41,467 nt of DNA from Polyangiaceae bacterium (lineage in GTDB: Bacteria; Myxococcota_A; Polyangia; Polyangiales; Polyangiaceae), in contig JANXOF010000020.1 of assembly GCA_025353725.1 (NCBI GenBank), forward strand, positions 1-41,467, given 5' to 3'. The position numbers and the translations under genes were made by a program. The notes under the pieces are model-generated. The model searched no databases, was not told where the DNA came from, and worked only from the letters and a program-made list of their open reading frames with translations. Shown piece by piece: positions 33,201 to 41,306 of this stretch; within the stretch, counting starts at the first letter, position 1, and each line of letters starts with the position of its first letter.

Positions 33201-33289
33201 AACTCAAGGCCGCGAGCGTGCCCGAAGGCAAGCGCGAGACGATGGCCGAGAGCATCGTCGACGTCATGAAGCGTCGGAGGGGCCGATGA
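30250..33289 (+). pseudogene. hsdR: Type I restriction endonuclease subunit HsdR, one frameshift
   Basis: A ~1,010-residue HsdR if the frame is repaired. Residues ~130-160 hold the nuclease motif: D at ~142 (IRTDVMLF) and ECK at ~156-158. The helicase motor has Walker A GSGKS at ~314-318, DEAH at ~424-427 (LADEAHRTQYG), FSGTP after it, and motif VI QAIARVNRVY. Up to YGLIVDYWGVS (~32300) the frame is intact; the rest (QEALAIFAPTDVKGA to the end at 33289) is in the next frame, so one base is extra or two are missing. Without repair the C-terminal coiled-coil domain that docks onto HsdMS would be lost. The ATG lacks a clear ribosome-binding site. Its stop overlaps the next gene (ATGA). Confidence 0.9.
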
Positions 33290-34017
33290 GCGAGCTTGAA
33301 CGCGGTGAGGTGCGTTGGGGCGACACCGACATCCGGTACGTGATTCGCCGGAGCGAGCGCCGCAGAACGGTCGGCATCGCTGTGGAGCCCTCGGGGAGGG
33401 TGGTGCTCACTGCACCTCGTGCAGCGTCGGTACCGCGCCTCGACCGCGTCGTTCGTGAAAAGGCCCAGTGGATCGTAGACCGCGTCAAATGTCGTTCGTC
33501 AATGCCGCCTCCGCGCGGCCGTGAATTCGTTTCGGGGGAGACGTTCTTGTACCTTGGAAAGCAATACCGGCTCCGCGTACTCGCCGGCGACGACGTGCAG
33601 CCCATTGCGCTGCGCGAGAGTTGGCTCGAACTGGCTATCCCGAAAGGGCTCAACGACGCACTTCCTGCCTCATTCGCGCGGGCTGCGCTCATCGATTGGT
33701 ATGCGGGCCGCGCACGAGAGAACTTCGCGCCGTGGGTCACGCCTTGGGTCGTGGCCGCCGGGGCTCTTGAGCCCAAGGTGCTCGTGACGGACCAGGCGAA
33801 GCGGTGGGGAAGCTGCGCGAAAGGCACGCTGCGCTTCAATTGGCGCCTCGTCCAAGCGTCGCGCCAGCTCGTGGACTATGTGCTCGCCCACGAAGTCGTG
33901 CACCTGGCGCACGCGCATCACGACGCCGCGTTTTGGGCCGCCCTCGGTCGCATCATGCCGGACTACGAGGCCCGAAAAGCGCGCCTACGAGCGCTCGGCC
34001 CCGAGCTCAGTTGGTAA
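33286..34017 (+). CDS. YgjP-like (DUF45, SprT/WLM-type) metallopeptidase
   Basis: 243 residues; the ATG overlaps the hsdR stop. IRRSERRRTVGIAVEPSGRV opens the domain, then WGSCAKGTLRFNWRLVQASR and YVLAHEVVHLAHAHHDAAFW: HEVVH at 202-206 with downstream H gives the zinc site of gluzincin-like YgjP peptidases. YgjP-type genes often follow hsdR in type I operons; the role is not established (protein turnover of the complex or regulation are guesses). All motif residues are present. It closes the operon; a 14-bp tandem repeat follows. Confidence 0.9.
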   Translation: MSELERGEVRWGDTDIRYVIRRSERRRTVGIAVEPSGRVVLTAPRAASVPRLDRVVREKAQWIVDRVKCRSSMPPPRGREFVSGETFLYLGKQYRLRVLAGDDVQPIALRESWLELAIPKGLNDALPASFARAALIDWYAGRARENFAPWVTPWVVAAGALEPKVLVTDQAKRWGSCAKGTLRFNWRLVQASRQLVDYVLAHEVVHLAHAHHDAAFWAALGRIMPDYEARKARLRALGPELSW

Positions 34018-34030
34018 GCCATCGCGCTAC

Positions 34031-34058
34031 GCGTCACGTGTCAGGCGTCACGTGTCAG
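34031..34058 (+). repeat. Two tandem 14-bp units after the restriction operon
   Basis: GCGTCACGTGTCAG occurs twice in tandem; each contains the palindrome CACGTG. It lies 14 bp past the ygjP-like stop. No role is evident. Confidence 0.85.
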
Positions 34059-34159
34059 GCCGACCCCCACGAAGCTCACGCGACGAGGGGTGACTGGCGG
34101 TGAACGCGACGCATCTGGGGATTGCTCCCGACGTAACATTGAATCGTCTCGGCCGTAGA

Positions 34160-34741
34160 TTAACGCAGCTGGACGACGGGCGTATTGAACGTTACCGGCC
34201 TACAGCTGACCTGTCGCACGGTCCCCGATACCCCGACAAAAGACCCTATTGTTGGCGTGGTGACATCAAAGACGCTCGCGGGGATCCGAAAGGCAATAGC
34301 GGCATAGGCATCCTTCGTTTGCCACATTGCGTCGCTTTCGGCTCGCTCTCCGTACAGTTGTTTCTGGGACTCGAATTGAGGCTGCGTGCGAGTAAACAAG
34401 CTCGGTTGGGCGACTTTCAAACTCGATGCAATGACCTCCATGCCCTGACGGTGGCTCGCCACGAAGCAATTGCCGAATCCATGGTTGTAGTTTACATACA
34501 GAAAACGGTGAAGCGTGAGTGTGCCACCTCCCTCCACGGTGCACTCGGCGCCGCCGTTGCCTTCCTGTGTGCTTAGTTGTGGGCAGTAGATACCCCTATC
34601 GGCTTGGGTCGACACGGCGCCGGTGACGTTCGTGACGCTCGTGTCGTTCATGTCATTCTCCCCTTCGACGGGTGCAGAGCTACACCCGACGGTAAGAGAG
34701 CATCCGATTATTGAAAAAAACGCAGCATAGAAATTGTTCAT
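34160..34741 (-). CDS. Secreted lipoprotein of unknown function
   Basis: 193 residues from the ATG at 34741, chosen because MNNFYAAFFSIIGCSLTVGC is the signal with cysteine ~20. The mature protein has Cys pairs (GIYCPQL, AECTVEGGG, GNCFVASH, RQVSC) and beta-rich segments (LTLHRFLYVNYNHGF; AYAAIAFRIPASVF), but no recognised domain. A 13-bp palindromic motif, TCCAAGTTGGAAA, lies ~93 bp upstream (34834-34846) and also ~81 bp upstream of the lipoprotein gene at 40589. Confidence 0.75.
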   Translation of the reverse strand: MNNFYAAFFSIIGCSLTVGCSSAPVEGENDMNDTSVTNVTGAVSTQADRGIYCPQLSTQEGNGGAECTVEGGGTLTLHRFLYVNYNHGFGNCFVASHRQGMEVIASSLKVAQPSLFTRTQPQFESQKQLYGERAESDAMWQTKDAYAAIAFRIPASVFDVTTPTIGSFVGVSGTVRQVSCRPVTFNTPVVQLR

Positions 34742-34941
34742 GGGGTGGCTCTTGTCAACGATGCTGATTGCAACGTGCATGCTCTTGCCACTTCAATTGA
34801 ACACCCGCCAGTGCCATTCGCGCACAAGGCGTGTCCAAGTTGGAAAGACGGATTCTGACGTTTCGTGAAAGCGGCCGAAGTTAACGACTAGCGGCTCGGA
34901 AGGAAACGGCGCGGGGGGCGTGCCACCACGTGCGCTGGCTA

Positions 34942-34962
34942 TGCGCGGCGTGGCGCCGCGCA
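34942..34962. repeat. Perfect 9-bp hairpin
   Basis: TGCGCGGCG-TGG-CGCCGCGCA. It is a strong stem but no T-run follows on either strand (AAAA follows on plus), so I do not call it an intrinsic terminator. It lies between the lipoprotein start (34741) and the end of the DUF1905 gene (35042), both on the minus strand. Confidence 0.6.
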
Positions 34963-35041
34963 AAAGTCTCGTGCGACTCAAGACGGGGTCGCGAGATCGC
35001 GCGAAGTCGGTTGGAATGCCTCGAGTCAATGTTCTGTCGCA

Positions 35042-35536
35042 CTACCTATCGCGCTCGCTTATCTGTCGCTTGGCGGTTTCGACGACCTCGTGGATTCTCT
35101 TGAGTCTAGTCTCCGCTTTCGCTGCCTCTTCGATCCGCCGAATGGCGAAGTTCTTTTTACCGGGCGTGAGCGACAGGAACGCGTCGCTCACGCCCTCTCG
35201 GCGAAGCGCAGCAAGCAGATCGCTTGGGATTGTCACGTTGGCGCGATCCAGGACCGTGATTTTCAATTGGACGCGGTCGCCCTCTTTCGTTTTCGTGGCT
35301 TTACGGACGGACGCCTTGATACGAATGTAATGTCGCCCGCCGCCGATCGGAAAGGCGCTCACCTTGAATGGCTCTGAATCGTTCACCTGCGCCATGACCA
35401 AAACGGGGCCCTTCGTGCCTAAAGCCCGAGTAATTTTCTCCGGCACCGGAACTGCGCAGTAGTCCATTCCTTCTGCCCAGTTCTCCAATTTGGCTTCGAA
35501 CATCAGCTGCTGGCCTGGGACGGGATGGCGATTCAT
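35042..35536 (-). CDS. DUF1905 / YdeI-OmpD-associated (bacteriocin-protection-like) protein
   Basis: 164 residues. MFEAKLENWAEGMDYCAVPV and PEKITRALGTKGPVLVMAQV belong to DUF1905, a small beta-barrel; FPIGGGRHYIRIKASVRKAT then TVLDRANVTIPSDLLAALRR and GVSDAFLSLTPGKKNFAIRR are its end and the YdeI/OmpD-associated helical domain with a FxxLxPGxKxxxxRxI pattern. The two domains usually occur together. Proteins of this type are linked with stress or bacteriocin resistance, but the biochemical function is unknown. The start is the first Met in frame; no strong ribosome-binding site. Confidence 0.86.
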   Translation of the reverse strand: MNRHPVPGQQLMFEAKLENWAEGMDYCAVPVPEKITRALGTKGPVLVMAQVNDSEPFKVSAFPIGGGRHYIRIKASVRKATKTKEGDRVQLKITVLDRANVTIPSDLLAALRREGVSDAFLSLTPGKKNFAIRRIEEAAKAETRLKRIHEVVETAKRQISERDR

Positions 35537-35738
35537 GCCGATAGACTATCGTGGACCGGCGACAGCAATCACGCCGCCGGCAAGAGAACGCCGCCACAAT
35601 CAAGCCTGAGGGCGCGTTTCGCCGACGATCATGTTGGCTGAGTCGGCGCCGCGGAGGTCGCTGGGTGGGCGAGCTTGGCCACGCAGAAAAGGCGCTTTCG
35701 TGGGCTACAACAGGAAGAGAAACGAAGGGAAGGTCTTA

Positions 35739-36545
35739 ATGAACGCTTTGAAAAGAATGCCAGTCACGTTCCTGCCGCATGGAGGCGGCCCATGGCCATT
35801 TGTCGACATGGGGCTTGACCGCACGGAGGTCGAGGAGCTGGCAGGCTACCTCCGCTCCGTGCGCGAATTACCGAAGGTCACCCCGAAGGCAATTCTCGTC
35901 ATTTCGGCGCATTGGGAGGCGCGCGTACCTACGGTGATGACGGCGGAACGACCGCCGATGCTCTACGACTATTCCGGCTTTCCGCCGGAGTCCTACGCAA
36001 TCAAGTGGCCCGCCCGAGGTGAGCCGAAGGTGGCGGCTCGCGTGCGCGAGTTGCTCGGCGCTGATGGAATCGAGAGTGCCGAGGATCCGCATCGCGGATT
36101 CGATCACGGCACGTTCGTACCGCTCAAGGTCGCGTACCCGGCGGCCGACATTCCCACCGTGCAGCTGTCGCTTCAGCGCGGCCTCGATCCGGCTACGCAT
36201 CTCGCGTTCGGTCGCGCGCTCGCGCCGCTACGAGACGAGGGAGTTTTCATTGTCGGCAGCGGCATGAGCTACCACAACATGGGCGGCTTCGGCCGTCCGG
36301 ATGCGCTGGCGGTGTCGGAGTCTTTCGATGCGTGGCTCCGCGACACGACGCGGCGGGACGCTCGTGATCGAAACGCCCGACTGCTCGCCTGGTCGAACGC
36401 GCCATCAGCACGTGGCGCGCACCCCCGGGAAGAACATCTCATGCCATTGATGGTCATCGCGGGCGCTGCGGGTGACGAAGTCGGGCACACAAGCTTCCAC
36501 GGAAAGATCATGGGCGTGCGCCTTTCTGCGTACGACTTCGGTTGA
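35739..36545 (+). CDS. 4,5-DOPA dioxygenase-like (class III extradiol, YgiD family)
   Basis: 268 residues from the ATG at 35739 with GGGAAGG upstream; longer in-frame extensions lack family similarity. The class III extradiol fold carries its metal ligands: FLPHGGGPW (His ~14), VISAHWEA (His ~58), DPHRGFDHGTFVPLK (His ~118 and ~123) and EEHLMPLMVIAGAA. YgiD/LigB-type enzymes open catechol rings, for example DOPA to betalamic-acid-type products, with non-heme Fe or Zn. The true substrate is unknown. It is not in an evident operon; a 41-nt inverted repeat lies ~135 bp after the stop. Confidence 0.92.
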   Translation: MNALKRMPVTFLPHGGGPWPFVDMGLDRTEVEELAGYLRSVRELPKVTPKAILVISAHWEARVPTVMTAERPPMLYDYSGFPPESYAIKWPARGEPKVAARVRELLGADGIESAEDPHRGFDHGTFVPLKVAYPAADIPTVQLSLQRGLDPATHLAFGRALAPLRDEGVFIVGSGMSYHNMGGFGRPDALAVSESFDAWLRDTTRRDARDRNARLLAWSNAPSARGAHPREEHLMPLMVIAGAAGDEVGHTSFHGKIMGVRLSAYDFG

Positions 36546-36680
36546 TTTGGCGCAACGTCGCTGCTCCCCGAGCGGCAAGGGCGGGCCCAGCTTTGCGCTG
36601 CGGATGCGGCACGTGAGCCGAAACTAGGCTTCGCAGTGATTGCAAATGCGATTTTTTTACAGATCACGCCACTTGCATGA

Positions 36681-36721
36681 GATGCGAACGGGGTTTGGGA
36701 CCGAAACCTCGCGTTCGCATC
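36681..36721. repeat. 41-nt inverted repeat (10-bp perfect outer stem)
   Basis: Arms GATGCGAACG and CGTTCGCATC enclose a further near-palindrome (GGTTT...AAACC). No T-run follows. It lies between the dioxygenase and esterase genes and could be a factor-dependent terminator or an operator upstream of the esterase gene. Confidence 0.6.
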
Positions 36722-36803
36722 ACGTGCAGGTGCCAAAAAGGGGAGAGCGCCGGCACGGATCGAGTGGGTCGACTCGCCGCGTCGAGGTTGCTACGACGGC
36801 TCC

Positions 36804-38168
36804 ATGGCTCGGTGCCGCAGAGTTTTTGGCTTAGCTCTTGTCTTCTGCCTTGCCGCTTGCGGCGTACGACATGAGTTTGCGCCCGGAACGTCACAGGTTT
36901 CGGTCGTCAAGGAGCTGCCGCGGATAGCGGGCCTTTTCCCGCTCCCGCCATAGGGCGATGGCGCTCCGGCGTCCGCGAAATGGTCGATTCTAGACCGCAT
37001 TTTCGACGGGAAAAGCATTGTACTGCTGGGCGAATCCTTGCACGTGACGTCCGAATTCCCCCGCGTGAGGCTGCCGATTCTTCGCCATCTGCACGAAGAG
37101 CTTCACTTCGACGTCCTGGCGGTGGAAGGGTCGATGCTCGATGCATGGCTCGCCCAAGACGACCTTCTTCACGCAGCGCCGTCCGATGGCGACGCCATTC
37201 GGAACGCGAGCCGAACGGGCTGGCTCACCCTTTGGAACACGTCCGCCATGCGGTCGGTGCTCGAGTATGTATGGGCCAGCGGACGCGGCGAGAGGCTGTA
37301 CTTCACCTCGATGGACATTCAGCCGGGCACGGGAGGAACAGCCGTCAAGAAGGCGGTGATGCGCAGGTTTATCGAACGCATCTTTGACTACGCGGGTGAG
37401 AAAGATGCGGCCGTCGCGGCCGAACAGCTCGCTGTTTCGCTTGAGCCGCTCCGAATGTGCGGCGGCAAGCAACCCGCGCCACTTGAGCGAGTCAGTGCTG
37501 TGACACGTCTCAGCGAAGCCATAGGCAGGGCCGACGCACGAGTCCGACAGGTGTTGCCGATGCACGCCGATGCGCTTGCGCTCGTACCCACCATGCTTAA
37601 CGAGCGTCTCCATCATTGCGACGAGGTGGTTGGCACGGGCGGCACCTTCAAATCGAACGAATACTGGAAGGCATACAAAGAAGCACGGGACCGGTATCAG
37701 GCTGCCAATGTGCTCGCGTTGCGGGAACGTGTATCACGCACGCATCGGATAGTCGTTTGGGGGCACCATTCGCATGTGGGGTATCACGGAGCAGGAGCGC
37801 GAGCCGGCGTATCGATCTCCGGGGTCCTTCGTGACCGCGTGCCTGGTGAAACCTACGCGCTCGGCCTCTACGCTGGAGCAGGGCGGTATTTTCGAATACA
37901 AGATGGCCCCCGCGATAAGATAGACCTGGTGGACGTCGCAACTGCCGGCGACCCGTGCTGCGGGGGTATGGACGCCCTGCGTGGTTTCTCCAAGTCGCCC
38001 AACGGCTACCTGCTCGACTTCGGCCTGAGCCAGGGAGACCCGCTTATCTCGTTCGCGAAGGAGCGTCTCGGGTACTCCCTCGAAGGCAACGGTGTGCCTG
38101 CGGTGCTTTCGGAAGAGTTCGACGGCGTCGTTTTCGTTCCCCAAATCACGGAAGCGAAACTGGAATAG
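36804..38168 (+). pseudogene. Erythromycin-esterase-like lipoprotein with in-frame TAG
   Basis: A continuous frame of 455 codons except for one TAG at 36951-36953 (codon 50). The start gives a lipoprotein signal (MARCRRVFGLALVFCLAACG). After the TAG, GKSIVLLGESLHVTSEFPRV, then HFDVLAVEGSMLD, VVWGHHSHVGYHGAGARAGV and ETYALGLYAGAGRYFRI match the erythromycin-esterase (EreA/ChaN-like, PF05139) fold, including the GExxH and HxxH motifs. Those enzymes hydrolyse macrolide lactones or unknown esters. A TGG-to-TAG change is the simplest explanation. A downstream TTG start would lack the signal and part of the core. It converges on the next gene, 52 bp apart. Confidence 0.82.
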
Positions 38169-38219
38169 AACAGCGGTCGACCCGTAAGGCAAAGAGTGAG
38201 GGCCGTGCTTCACGATTCA

Positions 38220-38858
38220 CTAAAGCCATTGGTACGCGCGGCGCACGACATCCGTTCCATTGGACTCGATGATGCCCCCATGGCCGAGCACGATTCGCTC
38301 AGCGTTCCACGCGACGATACGGCCCACTTGCTCTCGCGCTGCGGCCCGGTTCCGAATCAGTATGCGCTCGAGCAGCGTGATGCCCGGCGCTCGCTGGCCT
38401 ACCATGCGTGCGACGGTTCGGGTGAGCCGCGACGGGTGCGAGCCGAGATTAAAGACGAAATCGGAAGAGATTATAGTTCTGCTCTTACGGTGAAAAAAAA
38501 CGACCTCGTTTGCCATCTGCCACGCACTGAAAAAGACTTTCAATATTGCGCTCCAGTTCAGGTCTTTACGTTTTCTCTCCAAACCCGGGCAGGCTGAGAG
38601 CGAGGCGCGTGGATAGGCCTTCGCCCACTCGCCTATGTAAAGGTGATGAAAAAGGCTCGGCGCTACCAAAGCCTTTACTTGCCCCAGAGCATCGACGGCT
38701 TCTTGCATTTTCGAATCTAGAGCGATGGGCGAATGGATGAAGAGGCTGCCATCGGCAAGACGCACTACGGTCATCCGTGTCCCAATCTCAACGCCAAAGA
38801 AGCGAAGCGGTTGACGCTCAATCCACACATCATCGCAAACGCGCTCGAGCATACTCAT
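38220..38858 (-). CDS. DUF4336 (metallo-beta-lactamase-like fold) protein
   Basis: 212 residues. WIERQPLRFFGVEIGTRMTV, then DGSLFIHSPIALDSKMQEAV and ALVAPSLFHHLYIGEWAKAY, then NEVVFFHRKSRTIISSDFVF are diagnostic of DUF4336, a family related to MBL-fold hydrolases that lacks the full HxHxDH site. Close relatives have ~15 more residues between the RKRKDLNW segment and the NEVVFFH strand, so a small internal loss is possible. Function is unknown. It is followed downstream by the esterase gene in convergent orientation, and the tetR gene lies just upstream on the same strand, 36 bp away, so it may be in its operon. Confidence 0.85.
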   Translation of the reverse strand: MSMLERVCDDVWIERQPLRFFGVEIGTRMTVVRLADGSLFIHSPIALDSKMQEAVDALGQVKALVAPSLFHHLYIGEWAKAYPRASLSACPGLERKRKDLNWSAILKVFFSAWQMANEVVFFHRKSRTIISSDFVFNLGSHPSRLTRTVARMVGQRAPGITLLERILIRNRAAAREQVGRIVAWNAERIVLGHGGIIESNGTDVVRRAYQWL

Positions 38859-38894
38859 TCCGCTAGGCGCTCGCGTTTCGCGTGTCTACGCAAT

Positions 38895-39641
38895 TCATCG
38901 AGCCGTAGGCGTGCGACTGCGCAACTGGCGCAGCGCCGCCACTCCGCGGCGTTTCGGGGCGAGCCCCGCAAGGTAGCCGTTGAGCATCTCTGCCACTGCG
39001 TCCGCCCAGCGATCGACCTCGACGTCCGTGGGGCGACGCTCGGAGACCTCCTTGCCGACGGCGCCGGTCGTCATCATAATTAGCTCGGTGGCGAGGCGTC
39101 TTTGGGAGGGCGATGCACGCCGTGCAGCAGCGGCCACAAATGCCGAGACGATACGCCGGCTCCGGGCGCGCTTGTCGCGTGCCTCCTGCGTGTGGTGGTA
39201 GTCAGGGGTCGCCGCGTCGAGCGCAGAGCGCATCGGCGCCTCTTCGCATTCGGAGTGAAAAAATGCTCGCATCATCGTGCGAAGGCGCTGTGCGGGTGGC
39301 TGCTTCGTGTCGGCGAGAATGGCGTCGATGGTGGAGCTCGTCCGCTCCCACTCGTCGAGCTGGAGGCGGAAGAGGATGGCCTGCTTGTTTGGAAAATACT
39401 GGTAGAGCGAGCCGACACTTACGCCCGCCGCAGCGGCGACGCGAATCGTCGTGAAGCGCAGCGCGCCTTCGCGCTCGAGAACGCGAATCGCGGCCTTGAG
39501 GATGTCTGCCACGAGCTGGGCCGAGCGGGCCTGGACGGGCTGCTTTCTTGGAGCGGTTACAGGGCGGCGAGGTCGCGACAGGGCGGGCTCCGAACGCGAA
39601 TAGCGAATGCGAACAATAATTCGTATTCTGTCCTGCGACAA
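38895..39641 (-). CDS. TetR-family transcriptional repressor
   Basis: The N-terminal HTH is clear: AQLVADILKAAIRVLEREGA, FTTIRVAAAAGVSVGSLYQY and FPNKQAILFRLQ. The C-terminal ligand/dimer domain follows (MMRAFFHSECEEAPMRSALD; ATELIMMTTGAVGKEVSE). TetR proteins bind as dimers to palindromic operators and release when bound by small molecules. The start is uncertain: no ATG lies just before the HTH; TTG at 39641 is chosen, and CTG at 39581 is an alternative that would place the operator outside the coding region. Transcribed divergently from the methyltransferase gene with the operator between, so autoregulation and control of that gene are expected. Confidence 0.88.
   Translation of the reverse strand: MSQDRIRIIVRIRYSRSEPALSRPRRPVTAPRKQPVQARSAQLVADILKAAIRVLEREGALRFTTIRVAAAAGVSVGSLYQYFPNKQAILFRLQLDEWERTSSTIDAILADTKQPPAQRLRTMMRAFFHSECEEAPMRSALDAATPDYHHTQEARDKRARSRRIVSAFVAAAARRASPSQRRLATELIMMTTGAVGKEVSERRPTDVEVDRWADAVAEMLNGYLAGLAPKRRGVAALRQLRSRTPTAR
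39605..39628. promoter_or_regulatory. TetR operator between divergent tetR and O-methyltransferase genes
   Basis: GAATGCGAA-N6-TTCGTATTC is a 24-bp imperfect palindrome (8 of 9 positions pair between the arms), 22 bp upstream of the methyltransferase start. Such a size and place are typical for a TetR dimer site. Binding by the adjacent TetR is inferred. Confidence 0.75.
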
Positions 39642-39650
39642 GGAGCGAAC

Positions 39651-40337
39651 ATGAATCACCACATTGGATCGACGAACACTCTCGAGGCGGCGCCCGTCGC
39701 CATCCTCCTCACACGACTTTTTCATGAGGCGACCGAAAGCGACGCGAAGCTCCGCGAGCTATTCGGCGCCCTGTCGCCTGAGGAGCGTGCGCGGCGCATG
39801 TCTGATCCGAACGCCGACTACCGCGAGTTCTACGGCCGCGCAAAGGAGCTTTACCTCGCCGTCGGCCCCAACACCGCGAAGCTCCTTTACCTGCTGGCGC
39901 GGGCGACGAAGGCGCGAGCCATCGTGGAGTTCGGTACGTCGTTCGGCGTGTCGACGATTCATCTGGCGGCCGCGGTGCGCGACAACGGTGGCGGTTGCAT
40001 CATCGGAAGCGAGCTCCAGCCTACGAAGGTTGTGCAGGCTCGCGCGAACCTCGCCGAAGCAGGGCTCGCCGATCTTGTCGAGATCCGCGAGGGTGACGCG
40101 CTCGAAACGCTCGCGCGGGACCTGCCCGCGACTATCGATCTCGTGCTGATGGATGGGCACAAGGCGCTTTATCCGCGCATCCTCGATCTCCTCGCACCAA
40201 GGCTCCGTACTGGCACGTGCCTCGTGGCCGATAACGCCGATGCGAGCCCCGACTACATGGCGCGCGTGCGAAAGGTTGGCGGCGGGTTCTTGTCGGTGCC
40301 GTTCGCCGACGACGTTGAGCTGTCGATCAAGCTCTAA
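39651..40337 (+). CDS. SAM-dependent O-methyltransferase (COMT-like)
   Basis: 228 residues, ATG behind AGGAGCGAAC. The class I methyltransferase fold is evident: AIVEFGTSFGVSTIHLAAAV (SAM-binding motif I, ~residue 90-110), GCIIGSELQPTKV (acidic end of strand 2), LVEIREGDALETL, and IDLVLMDGHKALYPRILDLL, the DxxK-type metal-binding/catechol-binding stretch of cation-dependent O-methyltransferases. It ends VELSIKL as usual. It probably methylates a small catechol-like or hydroxyl compound; the substrate is unknown. The divergent TetR gene and operator suggest induction by a small molecule, perhaps its substrate. Confidence 0.91.
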   Translation: MNHHIGSTNTLEAAPVAILLTRLFHEATESDAKLRELFGALSPEERARRMSDPNADYREFYGRAKELYLAVGPNTAKLLYLLARATKARAIVEFGTSFGVSTIHLAAAVRDNGGGCIIGSELQPTKVVQARANLAEAGLADLVEIREGDALETLARDLPATIDLVLMDGHKALYPRILDLLAPRLRTGTCLVADNADASPDYMARVRKVGGGFLSVPFADDVELSIKL

Positions 40338-40493
40338 GTCGACTCTCAAGCGCTCGGTCGTCGCCGCGCGCTGTCGCGCTTTCCGCTCGCCGACACGCGG
40401 GTCTTCTGATGCACCGTAACCCTCGGTGTTCCTGGTTTAGCAGCCGATTCCTCACGTTCGCACTTCATGCAAAATCAGGAGATGTAACCTCGC

Positions 40494-40508
40494 TTTCCAA
40501 GTTGGAAA
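40494..40508. promoter_or_regulatory. Palindrome TTTCCAAGTTGGAAA upstream of the lipoprotein gene
   Basis: A 7-bp perfect inverted repeat with a single central base, ~81 bp before the ATG at 40589. Its 13-base core recurs at 34834-34846, ~93 bp before another lipoprotein gene. It may be an operator; no regulator is identified. Confidence 0.4.
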
Positions 40509-40909
40509 CGAAGGCTTTCCCACCACGCGCATGGCGGACCTCGTAGGCGGTGATAGGGAAATTGCGTTCTTTTTTGAAAGGTTAAACCATGAAACTGCTG
40601 TTCTCCGTTCTCATGCTTCCCGTTCTTTCCCTTTCGTTCGGGGGGTGCGCGAGTAGCACCGAGGAGGACGTATCCTCTGCCGAAGCCGCCTATACGCGCA
40701 CAGCAACTTTGCTTGACTGTAGGGGAGTGGGTCAGTGGGACCCGTTCCTAAACGTCTCGCGCGTAGCCAGCCAGCCGGCCGCTCGCGCAAGGCACGCTCG
40801 ATCTCTATACCAACAAGCACCCGAGAACTGTCGTGACCGATATGACGTACGAGCGAGGCGTTAACGGTGGGCTAACCATCAACGGCTCGGACGTTCGAAT
40901 TGACGTCGC

Positions 40910-41019
40910 CAGATCGGTCGGCATTCCGCTGGGGCTGGAACTTTCTGCAACGATCGTCGTGAATTGCGCGTTACGTCTTCTCTCGGCTTCCGCCTTGACC
41001 GTTTGCGCTACCTATTCGC
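40910..41019 (+). repeat. Repeat A copy 6 (110 bp)
   Basis: Identical to copy 5. Sits inside an open frame and is read as [19 protein letters not shown]. Confidence 0.97.
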
Positions 41020-41306
41020 TCATTGACAGCGCACGCGGCGTACTCGGTAAGTCCTTCGACTTTAGCAATAAGACAGACCGGGATATCCGGCTTGCCGTCC
41101 TTACGGTTGCCGACCCTACGGTAAAAGCAGACGGGAAGTCCGATGACTACGTGGCTGCTAGGTTTGATATGGCCATTGAACGCGCGGCTGCGGACACTGC
41201 GTCGCTGGTAAACGTTGCTGTTATTACCGCCACTCCGGTAGCTGATAACGCGGAACCCTCACGGTTGGATGCCGCGCTTGCGCAACGTGCAGAAGACGCG
41301 GAACCT

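Noticed and set aside
32180-33202. 340-codon minus-strand frame opposite the hsdR end
   Set aside because: Antisense shadow of hsdR in GC-rich DNA; no motif or start signal.
34942-34962. Hairpin as an intrinsic terminator
   Set aside because: No T-run follows the stem on either strand.
36951-36953. TAG as a pyrrolysine or recoded codon
   Set aside because: No downstream structural signal or pyl gene was seen, and a TGG-to-TAG change is simpler.
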